Assembly: GCA_900320465.1 (NCBI GenBank)
Contig: ONSQ01000001.1
Span: 27,365 to 91,364 of the forward strand
Direction: 5' to 3'
DNA: 64,000 bases
DNA from: an uncultured Eubacteriales bacterium
Lineage (GTDB): Bacteria; Bacillota; Clostridia; Oscillospirales; Oscillospiraceae
The translations under genes were made by a program, and so were the position numbers. This document shows, one piece after another, positions 44,311 to 53,294 of the stretch. Positions within the stretch are counted from its first letter, which is position 1; every line of letters starts with the position of its first letter. The notes under the pieces were generated by a model. It was not told the origin of the DNA and searched no databases. It was given only the letters and a program-made list of their open reading frames with translations.

Positions 44311-44574
44311 TCACTCGGAGAAGTCGGAATCTATAAGCTCGGAGAGCGTAGCGATAGCCTCGTCCTCGTCCGCGCCGTCAGCGATGAGTGTGACCGTCGT
44401 TCCCTTGACGATACCAAGGGAAAGCACGCCAAGAAGGCTCTTCGCATTGACACGTCTCTCTTCTTTCTCGACCCAAATGCTGCTCTTGAACTCGTTCGCC
44501 TTCTGGATAAAGAAAGTAGCCGGTCTGGCGTGAAGGCCAACCTGATTGTTAATAACTACCTCTTTGGTTATCAT
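44311..44574 (-). CDS. ptsH: Phosphocarrier protein HPr
   Basis: The protein has 87 residues. GLHARPATFF contains the active His15, and NAKSLLGVLSLGI contains regulatory Ser46 for HPr kinase. It carries phosphate in the PTS and signals carbon status; having both residues makes it HPr rather than Crh. ptsI is not adjacent. It is transcribed alone from the promoter at 44622-44650, with AAGGAG before the start. Confidence 0.95.
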   Translation of the reverse strand: MITKEVVINNQVGLHARPATFFIQKANEFKSSIWVEKEERRVNAKSLLGVLSLGIVKGTTVTLIADGADEDEAIATLSELIDSDFSE

Positions 44575-44621
44575 ACTTGCATCTCCTTAACATTATCCAA
44601 GATGTACATGTGTACGTCTAT

Positions 44622-44650
44622 AATTTAGCAAAAAAAACCGGAAACGTCAA
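44622..44650 (-). promoter_or_regulatory. ptsH promoter
   Basis: TTGACG (44650-44645), a 17-bp spacer containing a T8 run, and TAAATT (44627-44622). A small palindrome GTACATGTGTAC follows at about 44604-44615, near the predicted start. Confidence 0.65.
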
Positions 44651-44706
44651 CCGATTTTCCCTCTTTTGGAGATTTACACATGACAGCGCTCCAAGCAGGA
44701 CCTTTT

Positions 44707-47079
44707 TTATTTCAGTTCGACAACAGTCACGCCGGTTTCTCCCTCGCCGTAGCGCCCCAGACGGAAGGATTTGACCGCCTTGTTTTTTCGCAGCATCTGC
44801 TGGATCGCGGTGCGCAGCGCTCCGGTTCCCTTGCCGTGGATAATGCGCACGGTGGAGAGCTTGGCCATCACGGCGCTGTCGAGATACCTCTCCGTCACCA
44901 GTACAGCCTCCATGGCTTCCATCCCGCGCAAGTCGATTTCCGAAGAAAGCGCGCTGGTGCGCAGCGCGGTCCCGCCGCCGGACACGACCTTCTGCTTGGG
45001 CTTCTCGCCCTCCAGCAGCAAAACCTCGTCCTCCTTCGCGCTCAGCGTCATGATGCCGGCGCGCAGAGACAGCACGCGCTCGGGCGAAACGGAGATCACC
45101 TCCGCCTTGACGCCCAGACTCTTGACCTGCACCATGTCCCCCGGCTTGACCGGCCGGGAGGACTGCTTTTCCTCCACGGCAGGAGCCGCCTCTGGCGCTC
45201 TTGCGGCATCCTTTGCCTCGTTGAGCTTGCGCCGCAGCTCGCTGCGTGCGGCATTGAGGGCATTGACGTCGCTTTCCTCGTTGGCGCTGCGGCGCATCTC
45301 GTCGATTTCCTCAAAAGCCTGCTCAGCCGCCTGCCGGGCGTCGGCAAGGATGCGCTCAGCCTCCCTTCTGGCCTTCAGATCAGCCTTCTCCAGCCTGACC
45401 TCCAGCTCGGCCTTCAGGAACGCCGCCTTTCTGGCGTTTTCCTCCGCCTGTCGCAGCTTCAGCGCAGCCTCGTTGCGATCCTTTTCAAGAAGCAGACGCG
45501 TCTGCTCCAGTTTTTCGATGGTGGCCTCGAAGCTGGCCGTCTCGGTGCCGACCCGTTTGCGCGCGTCCTCAATGATATCCTCTCCCAGTCCCAGACGACG
45601 GGAGATGGCGAAGGCATTGGATTTGCCCGGAATCCCCACCAGCAGCCGATAAGTCGGCCGAAGGGTCTCCACGTCAAACTCGCAGGAGGCGTTCTGAACG
45701 CCGGCTTCGTTGGTGGCGTAGACCTTCAATTCGGCGTAATGGGTGGTGGCGGCGATATTGGCGCCCTTTTGCCGGGCGTACTCGATGATGGATATGGCCA
45801 GCGCGGCGCCCTCGGTGGGGTCGGTTCCGGCGCCGAGTTCGTCAAAAAGCAGCAGCGCGTGTTCGTCGCATTCCTCGAGGATGCTGACGATATTTGTCAT
45901 ATGCGCCGAGAAGGTTGACAGGCTCTGCTCAATGCTCTGCTCGTCACCGATGTCGGCCAGGATATGGCTGTAGACCGGCAGCACGCTGCCGTCCGCCGCG
46001 GGGACATGCAGCCCGCACTGGTGCATGGCGGCCAAAAGTCCGATCGTCTTGAGCGAGACCGTCTTGCCTCCTGTGTTCGGGCCGGTGATGACGAGCGTGT
46101 CGAAATCTCCGCCCAGCTCCACGTCGATGGGAACGGCCTTGGCCTGATCCAGCAGCGGATGGCGCGCCCGGCGCAGGATCATCCCCGCGCCCTCGGTGTC
46201 CGCCTCACCGCAGTTGAGTTTGTAGGAGAGCTTGGCCTTGGCGAAAATCAGATCCAACGCCACCAGCACGCTGTAGTCGGAATCGATATCTGTCCGGTGC
46301 TCGGCGCAGGCGGCCGACAGTTCGGCGAGGATACGCTCGATCTCCAGTTTTTCCTTGGCGGCGAGCTCCCGCAGTTCGTTATTGGCCTTCACCGCCGCCA
46401 TGGGCTCGATGAAGAGCGTCATGCCAGAGGCTGAAATATCGTGCACCAGTCCCGGCACCGCGCCCTTGTGGTCAGCCTTGACCGGCACCACATAGCGGTC
46501 CGAGCGCATGGTGATGATGGGCTCCTGCAGCGCTTTGGCATAGGACGGCGAAGAGATGATCTTCTGCAGCGCATCCCGCGCCCGCGCGGCGGCGGCCCTC
46601 ATCTGTCGGCGGATGGAAGCCAGATCTGTCGACGCGCTGTCGGCGATCTCATCCTCTCCGAGAATGGAGGTGTTTATGCGCTCCTCCAGGTATTTATTGG
46701 CGTGTAGCGCATAGAACAGGTGGTCGATGGGCGTCTTGCCCACACTGTCGTCGGCAATATACCCGCGCACCAGCCGCGCGCACTGCAGCACGCGCGCAAT
46801 ATCCATCAGTTCGCGCGTATTCAGCGCGCCGCCCAGGTCCGCTCTGGACAGTGAGGGTCTGACGTCCTTTACGCCGGAAAACGAGGGGCTGCCGCGCACC
46901 ACCATCATGGTCTTGGCTGCGGTCGTCTCCGCCAGACGGCGCCGTACCTCAAACACATCGGTGGAGGGAAGCAGCTTCAGCGCCGCTTCCTTGGCAGACT
47001 CCCCCACCGCCTCGGCGGCAAGCATGTTCAGCACTGCCGGGAGTTCAAGTGTGGCAAGTGATTTTTCAAAAAAACTCAT
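44707..47079 (-). CDS. mutS2: MutS2 endonuclease/ATPase
   Basis: The protein has 790 residues. After the core and lever helices, the ABC-type ATPase has GPNTGGKTVSLKT (about 330) and LLLFDELGAGTDPTEGAAL. A long coiled-coil region covers about 510-610. The C-terminal Smr domain has EIDLRGMEAMEAV and IIHGKGTGALR. It lacks the mismatch-binding domain of MutS. Known roles include limiting recombination and rescuing collided ribosomes. It ends the era-recO unit. Confidence 0.96.
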   Translation of the reverse strand: MSFFEKSLATLELPAVLNMLAAEAVGESAKEAALKLLPSTDVFEVRRRLAETTAAKTMMVVRGSPSFSGVKDVRPSLSRADLGGALNTRELMDIARVLQCARLVRGYIADDSVGKTPIDHLFYALHANKYLEERINTSILGEDEIADSASTDLASIRRQMRAAAARARDALQKIISSPSYAKALQEPIITMRSDRYVVPVKADHKGAVPGLVHDISASGMTLFIEPMAAVKANNELRELAAKEKLEIERILAELSAACAEHRTDIDSDYSVLVALDLIFAKAKLSYKLNCGEADTEGAGMILRRARHPLLDQAKAVPIDVELGGDFDTLVITGPNTGGKTVSLKTIGLLAAMHQCGLHVPAADGSVLPVYSHILADIGDEQSIEQSLSTFSAHMTNIVSILEECDEHALLLFDELGAGTDPTEGAALAISIIEYARQKGANIAATTHYAELKVYATNEAGVQNASCEFDVETLRPTYRLLVGIPGKSNAFAISRRLGLGEDIIEDARKRVGTETASFEATIEKLEQTRLLLEKDRNEAALKLRQAEENARKAAFLKAELEVRLEKADLKARREAERILADARQAAEQAFEEIDEMRRSANEESDVNALNAARSELRRKLNEAKDAARAPEAAPAVEEKQSSRPVKPGDMVQVKSLGVKAEVISVSPERVLSLRAGIMTLSAKEDEVLLLEGEKPKQKVVSGGGTALRTSALSSEIDLRGMEAMEAVLVTERYLDSAVMAKLSTVRIIHGKGTGALRTAIQQMLRKNKAVKSFRLGRYGEGETGVTVVELK

Positions 47080-47107
47080 ATGTTTGTCCCTATCGGTTCG
47101 GTTGATT

Positions 47108-47845
47108 CTATTTGAACTGCTTATAATAATCCAATGTTCCGAAGCTCCGCTCCGTCTGCGTCAGCAGATAGTTCTCCGCCACGAAGGAGAGCGTCACCAG
47201 AGAATCTCCTTCCAAGGGGAAGGAAAACAGCTGCTTTGCGGGAGCCGAGAGGATATAGCGCATGGCCTTCAGCGACGCGTCATCCAGTGAAAGCGAGCTG
47301 CCCCTGCGCGCGCAGCCGGCGCAGGCGACGCGTCCGTTGAACAGATCCAGCACCGGTGCCACCACATCCTCGCGCCCACATACCGCGCATCGCTCCACCG
47401 CCGGCATATAGCCCGAAAGGCTCATCAGCCGCAGCTCAAAGGCGGCCTTGATCTTTCTCTCGTCATGCAGATTGCGGCTCAGAGCATAGAGCGAGTTGAG
47501 CGTCAGGCTCAGCAGGGCCGGATCGCTCTGATCCTCGACGGCAAGCGCCTCTACGCACTCGGCAAAATAGCTGCCGAGTGCGAGATGGGCAATATCGCTC
47601 TTGAGCCCCTCGAAGGCTTCGATCACGCTGGCCTCGTTGACGGTCCATTTTCCCTTGTTGAAAAACAGCGTCATATCCGCGTAGGTCAGCTGCTGTGTTG
47701 CGGCGCCGGTCCTGCTGCTTTTGCGAAGCGCCCCGCGCGCCTTGGCCGTGATCTTGCCGTTGTCCGCGGTAAAGAGGGTCAGGATCCGATCGGCCTCTTT
47801 ATATTTGACTTCGCGCAGCACCAGGGCCTTCGTTGTTGTAAACAT
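47108..47845 (-). CDS. recO: DNA repair protein RecO
   Basis: The protein has 245 residues. The N-terminal OB fold (ALVLREVKYKEADRILTLFTADNGKITAKARGALR) is followed by a helical domain with a four-Cys zinc site (CAVCG...CAGC). It loads RecA with RecR during gap repair. It lies between yqzL and mutS2, the normal Firmicute order. Confidence 0.96.
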   Translation of the reverse strand: MFTTTKALVLREVKYKEADRILTLFTADNGKITAKARGALRKSSRTGAATQQLTYADMTLFFNKGKWTVNEASVIEAFEGLKSDIAHLALGSYFAECVEALAVEDQSDPALLSLTLNSLYALSRNLHDERKIKAAFELRLMSLSGYMPAVERCAVCGREDVVAPVLDLFNGRVACAGCARRGSSLSLDDASLKAMRYILSAPAKQLFSFPLEGDSLVTLSFVAENYLLTQTERSFGTLDYYKQFK

Positions 47846-47856
47846 TATGTACGCTC

Positions 47857-48003
47857 TCAGTCCGAAGCGGCGGGCATTTGCCCATCCCTGCTCTCTTTCT
47901 TTTGCTGTTCTTCTCTTTCTTTGCCGGATGCGGTTTTATACAGGATATAATACGACGGATCACCGGTATCGACAAAGGCCTGCCAGAGGATATCACTGTT
48001 CAT
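47857..48003 (-). CDS. yqzL: YqzL-family small protein
   Basis: The protein has 48 residues, beginning MNSDILWQAFVDTGDPSYYILYK, which matches the short YqzL pattern (W..F..TG....YLLYK). GAGGTGG lies upstream with good spacing. The position between era and recO is exactly where Bacillus yqzL lies, which makes the call firm despite its size. The charged tail EREEQQKKESRDGQ is longer than usual relative to the core. Function unknown. Confidence 0.85.
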   Translation of the reverse strand: MNSDILWQAFVDTGDPSYYILYKTASGKEREEQQKKESRDGQMPAASD

Positions 48004-48070
48004 GCAAACCACCTCACGCAGAATAGTATCTGCCCCAGGCGGTCAATTATAGGTGGAAGAAAATAGCTTC

Positions 48071-48958
48071 TCAGGTATTCTCGTAACCGAAGTTGCGCAG
48101 CTGCGCCATGCTGTCGCGCCAGTTCTCCTTGACCTTCACCCAGGTCTGTAAAAAGACCTTGGTGCCGAGGAACGCCTCCATATCGGTCCTGGCCAGCTCG
48201 CCGATTTTCTTGAGCATCGCGCCCTTCTTGCCGATGATGATCCCCTTGTGGCTGGTTTTCTCACAGTAGATGATCACTTCGATCTCTACCACACCGTCGT
48301 CGCGCTCTTGAAACTTTGTCACCTCGACCGCGGTGCCGTGGGGAATTTCCTTGTCCAGGCAGCGCAGCAGCTTTTCGCGTACCAGTTCCGCGCAGATCTG
48401 ACGCTCAGGCTGATCGGTAATCATGTCGTCGGGGAAGAAATGCGGCCCCTCGACGGCATATTTGTCCAACTCCCGCAAAAGCTCGTTGAGACCGTCTCCG
48501 GTCCTGGCGGAAATGGGGATCACCGCGTCGAACGCAAAGGCCTGCGAGTAGAGGGCAATCACCTCCAGGAGCTTGGACTTTTCCACCGTGTCGATCTTGT
48601 TGATGACCAGAATGGCGCTGCTGTGCGTCTCGCGCAGGCGTTCGATCAGTGCTTCCTCCTGCGGTCCGATCGAGGCGATGGGCTCTACCATCATAACGAC
48701 GCAATCCACGTCAGCTACGCTCTCCTTGACCACGTTGACCATATAATCGCCCAGCCGGGTCCGGGGCTTGTGAATACCCGGCGTGTCCAGCAGGACGAAC
48801 TGCGTGTCACCGCGCTCCACGATCGCGGTGATCCGGTTTCGCGTCGTCTGGGGCTTGGGTGAAACGATCGCCACCTTTTCCCCCACCAGCGCGTTGGTGA
48901 GCGTGGATTTTCCCACATTAGGCCGTCCGCAGACGGTAATCATCGCAGCTTTTGTCAT
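48071..48958 (-). CDS. era: GTPase Era
   Basis: The protein has 295 residues. The G domain has GRPNVGKSTLTN, DTPGIHKP and NKID; the C-terminal KH domain has IIIGKKGAMLKKIGELARTDME. It binds the 3' end of 16S rRNA during 30S assembly. It overlaps ybeY by four bases. Confidence 0.98.
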   Translation of the reverse strand: MTKAAMITVCGRPNVGKSTLTNALVGEKVAIVSPKPQTTRNRITAIVERGDTQFVLLDTPGIHKPRTRLGDYMVNVVKESVADVDCVVMMVEPIASIGPQEEALIERLRETHSSAILVINKIDTVEKSKLLEVIALYSQAFAFDAVIPISARTGDGLNELLRELDKYAVEGPHFFPDDMITDQPERQICAELVREKLLRCLDKEIPHGTAVEVTKFQERDDGVVEIEVIIYCEKTSHKGIIIGKKGAMLKKIGELARTDMEAFLGTKVFLQTWVKVKENWRDSMAQLRNFGYENT

Positions 48959-49440
48959 TCGTCCAAATCCCCCATGATTTCTTTTTCTCTGTCTCGCATC
49001 TGTTTTTTCATTGCGCCCTCATCCACATGATCATAGCCCAGCAGGTGCAGCACCGAGTGCACGCACAGATACCGCAGTTCCCGCTCAAAGCCGTGGCCGA
49101 ACTCCTCGCCCTGTGCCTGGCAGCGTTCGAGTGACAGCATCATGTCGCCCAGAACGATTCTGCCGCTCTCCACATCTTTCTCGCATAACGAGGCGTCGAA
49201 GGCTCCCGGCGTCAGTTCGTTGAACGGAAACGAGAGCACATCTGTGGGGCGGTCGACGCCACGGAACTCCCGATTGACCTGATGGATACCGACGTCATCC
49301 GTCAACATCACATTGACGATGCAATTCTCCTCCACGCCCTCGCACGAGAGCGCGTCCGCGACGGCACGCTTGACAACACGTAAGGCCTCCGGGTGTCCCA
49401 GTCCGCGCTTTTCACGCCTGACGGTGATTTCATGTTTCAT
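48955..49440 (-). CDS. ybeY: Endoribonuclease YbeY
   Basis: The protein has 161 residues. The zinc motif HSVLHLLGYDH (H-x3-H-x5-H) and FRGVDRPTDVLSFPF define the family. It acts in 16S rRNA 3' maturation and ribosome quality control. Its ATG directly follows the phoH stop. Confidence 0.97.
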   Translation of the reverse strand: MKHEITVRREKRGLGHPEALRVVKRAVADALSCEGVEENCIVNVMLTDDVGIHQVNREFRGVDRPTDVLSFPFNELTPGAFDASLCEKDVESGRIVLGDMMLSLERCQAQGEEFGHGFERELRYLCVHSVLHLLGYDHVDEGAMKKQMRDREKEIMGDLDE

Positions 49441-50445
49441 TTATCTTCTCCTGTAAGTTGGCTTCACCGGACGTTTTTCCTCGGCCGCCGGATTTTTCTT
49501 GTCATAGACCTCATATGCCTCGATGATCTTCTGCACCAGACGGTGGCGGACAACGTCTGCGCCGGTAAGCGTGCAGATCGCGATGTCGTCGATCCCGTCG
49601 AGGACCTTCATGGCAACCTTCAAGCCGCTGGTCTTGTCCTCCGGCAGGTCGATCTGGGTGATGTCACCCGTGATGACCACCTTTGAACCGAAGCCGATAC
49701 GCGTGAGGAACATCTTCATTTGCTCGCGTGAGGTGTTTTGCGCTTCGTCCAGAATAATAAAGCTGTCATCCAGCGTCCGGCCGCGCATATATGCCAGGGG
49801 CGCCACTTCAATATTGCCCCGTTCCAGATACTTCTGATACGTGTCCGCGCCCAGCATATCAAACAGCGCGTCGTAAAGCGGCCTCAGATAAGGATCGACC
49901 TTGCTCTGAAGGTCGCCCGGCAGAAACCCCAGGCGCTCGCCCGCCTCAACGGCGGGGCGCGTCAGAATGATACGGTTGACCTGCTCGGCCCGGAAGGCCG
50001 CCACCGCGGCGGCAACAGCGAGGTAGGTCTTGCCCGTACCCGCGGGGCCGATGCCCAGCGTGACGGTGTTCTTGGCTATCGCCTCGCAGTACTCCTTCTG
50101 GCCTATGGTTTTGGGCTTGATGGGCTTTCCCTTGGCGGTGATACAGATCACGTCTCCGGCCAGCTCGTTGATTTTGTCCTGCTTGCCCTCGCGCACCAGC
50201 TTGAGGATATAGCGTACATTCTGCGCGTCAATGTTCTCCCCGCGGGCGGCAAGGCCCAACAGGCCGTTGATGGCCTGCTCGGCCAGCATCACATTTTCGG
50301 CCTCTCCGCTGATGTGAAGCTCGTCTCCGCGCTCGACCACACTCACCGCCAGATCCTCCTCAATGATCCGCAGATTCTGGTCAAACGATCCGAATACCCG
50401 CATCACATGCTCCATGCGGTCCACCGCCATACTTCTCTCTATCAT
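49441..50445 (-). CDS. phoH: PhoH-family ATPase
   Basis: The protein has 334 residues. An N-terminal KH-like part is followed by the ATPase domain with GIGPAGTGKTYLAVAAAV, RPAVEAGERLGFLPG, FIILDEAQN and TGDITQIDLP. The role of PhoH-like proteins is probably in RNA metabolism with YbeY. The ATG at 50445 has GAGGGG upstream; the frame to 50499 overlaps yqfD and is not used. Confidence 0.95.
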   Translation of the reverse strand: MIERSMAVDRMEHVMRVFGSFDQNLRIIEEDLAVSVVERGDELHISGEAENVMLAEQAINGLLGLAARGENIDAQNVRYILKLVREGKQDKINELAGDVICITAKGKPIKPKTIGQKEYCEAIAKNTVTLGIGPAGTGKTYLAVAAAVAAFRAEQVNRIILTRPAVEAGERLGFLPGDLQSKVDPYLRPLYDALFDMLGADTYQKYLERGNIEVAPLAYMRGRTLDDSFIILDEAQNTSREQMKMFLTRIGFGSKVVITGDITQIDLPEDKTSGLKVAMKVLDGIDDIAICTLTGADVVRHRLVQKIIEAYEVYDKKNPAAEEKRPVKPTYRRR

Positions 50446-50459
50446 TCGCAATCCCCTCG

Positions 50460-51611
50460 TTACGGTATTTCTTTTGTCAGGGCTATGTTCTCCAGGCAAT
50501 GCGCGTTCAGTCTCAGCACGCCGTCCTGCCAGGTGGAGGCGCTCGACAGGATCTCCCCGTCGATCTCGTCGGCAAGCGCGGCCATCGCGCGATCACAGCA
50601 GCCGTCCCGATCCGCCGGGATCAGATCGCCGCTCTCATAGGGTCGATAAATCTCCACCACCAGCTTCAGCGGGAAGCAGAACAGACCCTTAATACCAATT
50701 TTATATTCTTTCACGATTCTATCACATTCGTCAAGCACTTTTCTACCGTTTGAAAGAAGATTTATACGGCTTTCGCCAGCCTGTATTCCGACGGTGACGA
50801 AAACACCTCTGCCCCGTGCTTTGCTCACGGCGCCGCAGTTCGTCTGAACCCGGATTTCCCGCCAGGTGTCTGCCGTCACGCTTCCCGCGGCGCGCACTGT
50901 CCTTGCCGAGCCGCCGCTGCCCTCCATCTCCGCGGACACAAGCGTCTGTCCCTCTGTCACGATCTGACCGCGTTCAATCAGCGTCCGGCCGTTTTTCACA
51001 GAAAAATCTCTCACAACGCCGCCGCATGCCGCCACGAGATCAGCCCCCGTCCTTTCCTCGTACATCTCAGGTGCTCTCTCACGCTCAAGCACCACCACCT
51101 GAGCCCGCGACCCGCTCAGATTAAGCGTCATCCAGCTGAGCTGGTCCAGCCGCAGCAGCATCTGTGATCGGATCAGCTCCACATCCGTGGCCGGCCAGAA
51201 GCAGCCCTCTGCCACGCCGCATTCCCTCAGAGCACGCCGGATTTCGCCCTCACTGATCGAGCTGTTTCCCAGAATATCGATTTCCCAGATGAACAGGCTG
51301 GAAGCCGTCAGCGCCAGTGCGCACAGGGCGGCGAGCAGGCCCAGTGCGCTCCTGCGCCGCAGCCGCTTTCGGCTCTCCCTGCCGCCCCGTACGGATACAC
51401 GCTCTGTCTCGCACATGCTCACCCGGGCGAGCTTTTCAAAGCGTTCGACTTCCTCCCAGGCTATTTCAAGACGCAGCGAGCCGTCCTCTGCGCGCCATAT
51501 ATTTCGGAGCGGCAGCTCAGAGCGCATGCAGGCGTTGAGCAATCGCTCCGTTTCTGTACCCCGGACCGCAAGCGTCACCGTGCCGTCGAACAAATGCAGT
51601 CGTTTTTTCAT
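50460..51611 (-). CDS. yqfD: Sporulation protein YqfD
   Basis: The protein has 383 residues. A cytoplasmic N-terminal domain of about 85 residues is followed by a membrane helix (LGLLAALCALALTASSLFIW) and an external domain with IDILGNSSISEGEIRRALRECGV. The size and architecture match YqfD, part of the sigma-E regulon in Bacillus, and its position after yqfC and before phoH is canonical. The start ATG overlaps the yqfC stop (ATGA) and has GGAGTGG upstream. Confidence 0.93.
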   Translation of the reverse strand: MKKRLHLFDGTVTLAVRGTETERLLNACMRSELPLRNIWRAEDGSLRLEIAWEEVERFEKLARVSMCETERVSVRGGRESRKRLRRRSALGLLAALCALALTASSLFIWEIDILGNSSISEGEIRRALRECGVAEGCFWPATDVELIRSQMLLRLDQLSWMTLNLSGSRAQVVVLERERAPEMYEERTGADLVAACGGVVRDFSVKNGRTLIERGQIVTEGQTLVSAEMEGSGGSARTVRAAGSVTADTWREIRVQTNCGAVSKARGRGVFVTVGIQAGESRINLLSNGRKVLDECDRIVKEYKIGIKGLFCFPLKLVVEIYRPYESGDLIPADRDGCCDRAMAALADEIDGEILSSASTWQDGVLRLNAHCLENIALTKEIP

Positions 51612-51880
51612 GTTTCCCACTCCAATGCCTGTATTCTCCCCTCCACCACCAGCACCTGTTTGGCCAGCACCCGGATCTTCATTTCCCTTCCAAAGATGGA
51701 CAGACCGCCCCCGCGTGTGCTCAGGCGAAGGTATTCGCCGCTGAACTGAGCGATCCCCCGATGGTTCTCGATCCTGACACTATCGTTTCCGACCACCGTG
51801 ATTAGAAGCTCTCCGAAGGCTTCTCCGGGCAGATCCAATCCTGCGGGGACGAGTGTTTTTTTCTCCGCTTTCCTGCGCAC
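51608..51880 (-). CDS. yqfC: Sporulation protein YqfC
   Basis: The protein has 90 residues, the size of Bacillus YqfC (about 93). Core: GEAFGELLITVVGNDSVRIENHRGIAQFSGEYLRLST. The start is GTG at 51880 because GGAGG lies eight bases upstream; the longer ATG frame to 52045 runs into the divergent ylbJ gene. It is the first gene of the yqfC-to-mutS2 block. Confidence 0.9.
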   Translation of the reverse strand: MRRKAEKKTLVPAGLDLPGEAFGELLITVVGNDSVRIENHRGIAQFSGEYLRLSTRGGGLSIFGREMKIRVLAKQVLVVEGRIQALEWET

Positions 51881-51957
51881 ATCCTTCACCTCCCATCCGT
51901 ATATCCTTATGAGACGGAGCATAGCTTGATACATGGACAAGAGGGGGGAATTCTCGG

Positions 51958-52917
51958 ATGAAACATGCGTTATCCTTGCTGTGTGTCTGTGGCGCACTGA
52001 TCTGTCTCCTGCTCGCCCCATCGGCGGCCATGGACAGTGCCGCATACGGTCTGGCGCTATATGCCCGTCTTCTGCTTCCCTCGCTGTATCCTTTTTTTGT
52101 GCTCAGCGCGCTCCTCGTCCGGCTTGGCTTTCCGCGGCTGTTGGGGCGCCTTGCGGCGCCGGCTGCCAGGCTGCTGTGGGGCATTTCCGGTCAGGGCGTC
52201 TCGGCATTGGTTGCCGGGCTCTGCGGCGGCTATCCACTCGGAGCGCAAACCGCAGCTGAGCTCTACCGCGCCGGAGAGATATCCCGCGAAGAAGCCGAAT
52301 TTCTTCTGGGCTTCTGCAACAACACAGGCCCCTCCTTTCTGATCGGTATCATTGGGAGCGGTCTCTTCTCTTCCCGCGGTCTCGGCCTTCGCCTGTACGC
52401 GATCCATGCTCTCTCTGCGCTTTTGGCAGGGATAGCCCTTCGTCCGCGCGCATTGCCGATTTCAGCTCGCTCATCTTCTGAGCCCGGCCACATACAGGAA
52501 TCTTTCTCGACTGCACTCGTCGCCTCAGTGCATCAGGCAGTTACCTCTGTTCTTTATGTGGGCGGTTTTGTCGTCTGCTTCTGTGTGGTCACCGGTATGC
52601 TGGAGGCATCCGGATTCGTGGCGGTCTGCAGCGCTGCGCTCTCCAAATTCTCCGGCTTGTCCTCTCCCTTTGTGCGAGCGCTGTTGACAGGGCTTCTGGA
52701 GCTGTCCAGCGGAGTCGGCGCCATGCAGAGTCTCGTCCCCGGACGCGATCTTTTTCTGCTATGTGCGTTTCTCAGCGGCTGGGGCGGTCTGAGCGTCCAG
52801 TTCCAGACTCTAGCCGTTTTGAGTGACACCGATCTGAACACCCGTTTTCTTCTGCCGGGGCGTGTGCTTTCCGCTCTGTTCAGTGCGTTTTTCGCCTTCC
52901 TGCTTTACCCCGCCTGA
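51958..52917 (+). CDS. ylbJ: Sporulation integral membrane protein YlbJ
   Basis: The protein has 319 residues with about eight membrane helices. It carries nucleoside-transporter Gate-type features (SALVAGLCGGYPLGAQTAAELY and FCNNTGPSFLIG) seen in YlbJ. In Bacillus YlbJ is sigma-E dependent and needed for cortex formation. It diverges from yqfC with 77 bp between, and AGAGGGGGG precedes the ATG. The last helix ends close to the stop. Confidence 0.88.
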   Translation: MKHALSLLCVCGALICLLLAPSAAMDSAAYGLALYARLLLPSLYPFFVLSALLVRLGFPRLLGRLAAPAARLLWGISGQGVSALVAGLCGGYPLGAQTAAELYRAGEISREEAEFLLGFCNNTGPSFLIGIIGSGLFSSRGLGLRLYAIHALSALLAGIALRPRALPISARSSSEPGHIQESFSTALVASVHQAVTSVLYVGGFVVCFCVVTGMLEASGFVAVCSAALSKFSGLSSPFVRALLTGLLELSSGVGAMQSLVPGRDLFLLCAFLSGWGGLSVQFQTLAVLSDTDLNTRFLLPGRVLSALFSAFFAFLLYPA

Positions 52918-52947
52918 CGTGCAGGAAGTGAAACCATGGAATTTCAC

Positions 52948-52976
52948 TTGAATTTTCAGCAAAGATGTACTATACT
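52948..52976 (+). promoter_or_regulatory. tRNA-Leu promoter
   Basis: TTGAAT (52948-52953), a 17-bp spacer and TATACT (52971-52976), giving a start a few bases before the tRNA 5' end. Confidence 0.75.
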
Positions 52977-52988
52977 TGACTCCACCGT

Positions 52989-53074
52989 GCCGGTGTGATG
53001 GAATGGTAGACGTGACGGACTCAAAATCCGTTGGTGGCAACACCGTGTGGGTTCGAGTCCCACCACCGGCACCA
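52989..53074 (+). tRNA. tRNA-Leu (anticodon CAA)
   Basis: The gene spans 86 nt. The acceptor GCCGGTG pairs with CACCGGC, followed by discriminator A and an encoded CCA. The anticodon stem ACGGA/TCCGT holds the loop CTCAAAA, anticodon CAA. A long variable arm (TGGTGGCAACACCG) marks a class II tRNA, and the T arm is GTGGG-TTCGAGT-CCCAC. It reads UUG codons. A terminator stem begins within its 3' end. Confidence 0.97.
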
Positions 53075-53114
53075 GAAAAGGGGAAATCCGAACAGGATTT
53101 CCCCTTTTCTGGTG
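53070..53114 (+). terminator. Terminator whose stem extends into the tRNA 3' end
   Basis: Perfect 20-bp arms (53070-53089 and 53095-53114), extendable to 23 bp, around a 5-nt loop. The 5' arm includes the tRNA's last bases CACCA; TTTTC lies within the 3' arm. The outer part mirrors the tRNA 3' end, so precursor RNA could form an alternative fold. Confidence 0.8.
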
Positions 53115-53294
53115 CCGCGCCTTTGGCGCGGATGGATCCGCTGCGCTCAAACGCGAAAGAGGACTCCCGTCCCCTCTCGCGCTCTTCCCATGCAGACCTG
53201 AAGGTCGGTTCGGATATGGATTGCCCCGGCGCGGATTAATTCTCAGCGCTCAACTCCATTAGGAACGCACATCATCTCAAAGCGAGGATACACC
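53115..53294 (+). other. Intergenic stretch with small hairpins
   Basis: No gene is seen. Short inverted repeats occur (CGCGCC/GGCGCG near 53117-53132, an AGAGG/CCTCT pair near 53157-53180, GACCT/AGGTC near 53197-53207). They could be 3' RNA structure or scars; nothing more can be supported. Confidence 0.35.

Noticed and set aside
47878-48066. Plus-strand 62-aa frame with a hydrophobic start between recO and era.
   Set aside because: It is antisense to the yqzL gene, which matches a known family in its expected position.
52989-53114. tRNA 3'-end inverted repeat as a phage or island attachment site.
   Set aside because: No integrase gene and no direct repeat of the tRNA end were seen downstream; the stem reads better as a terminator.
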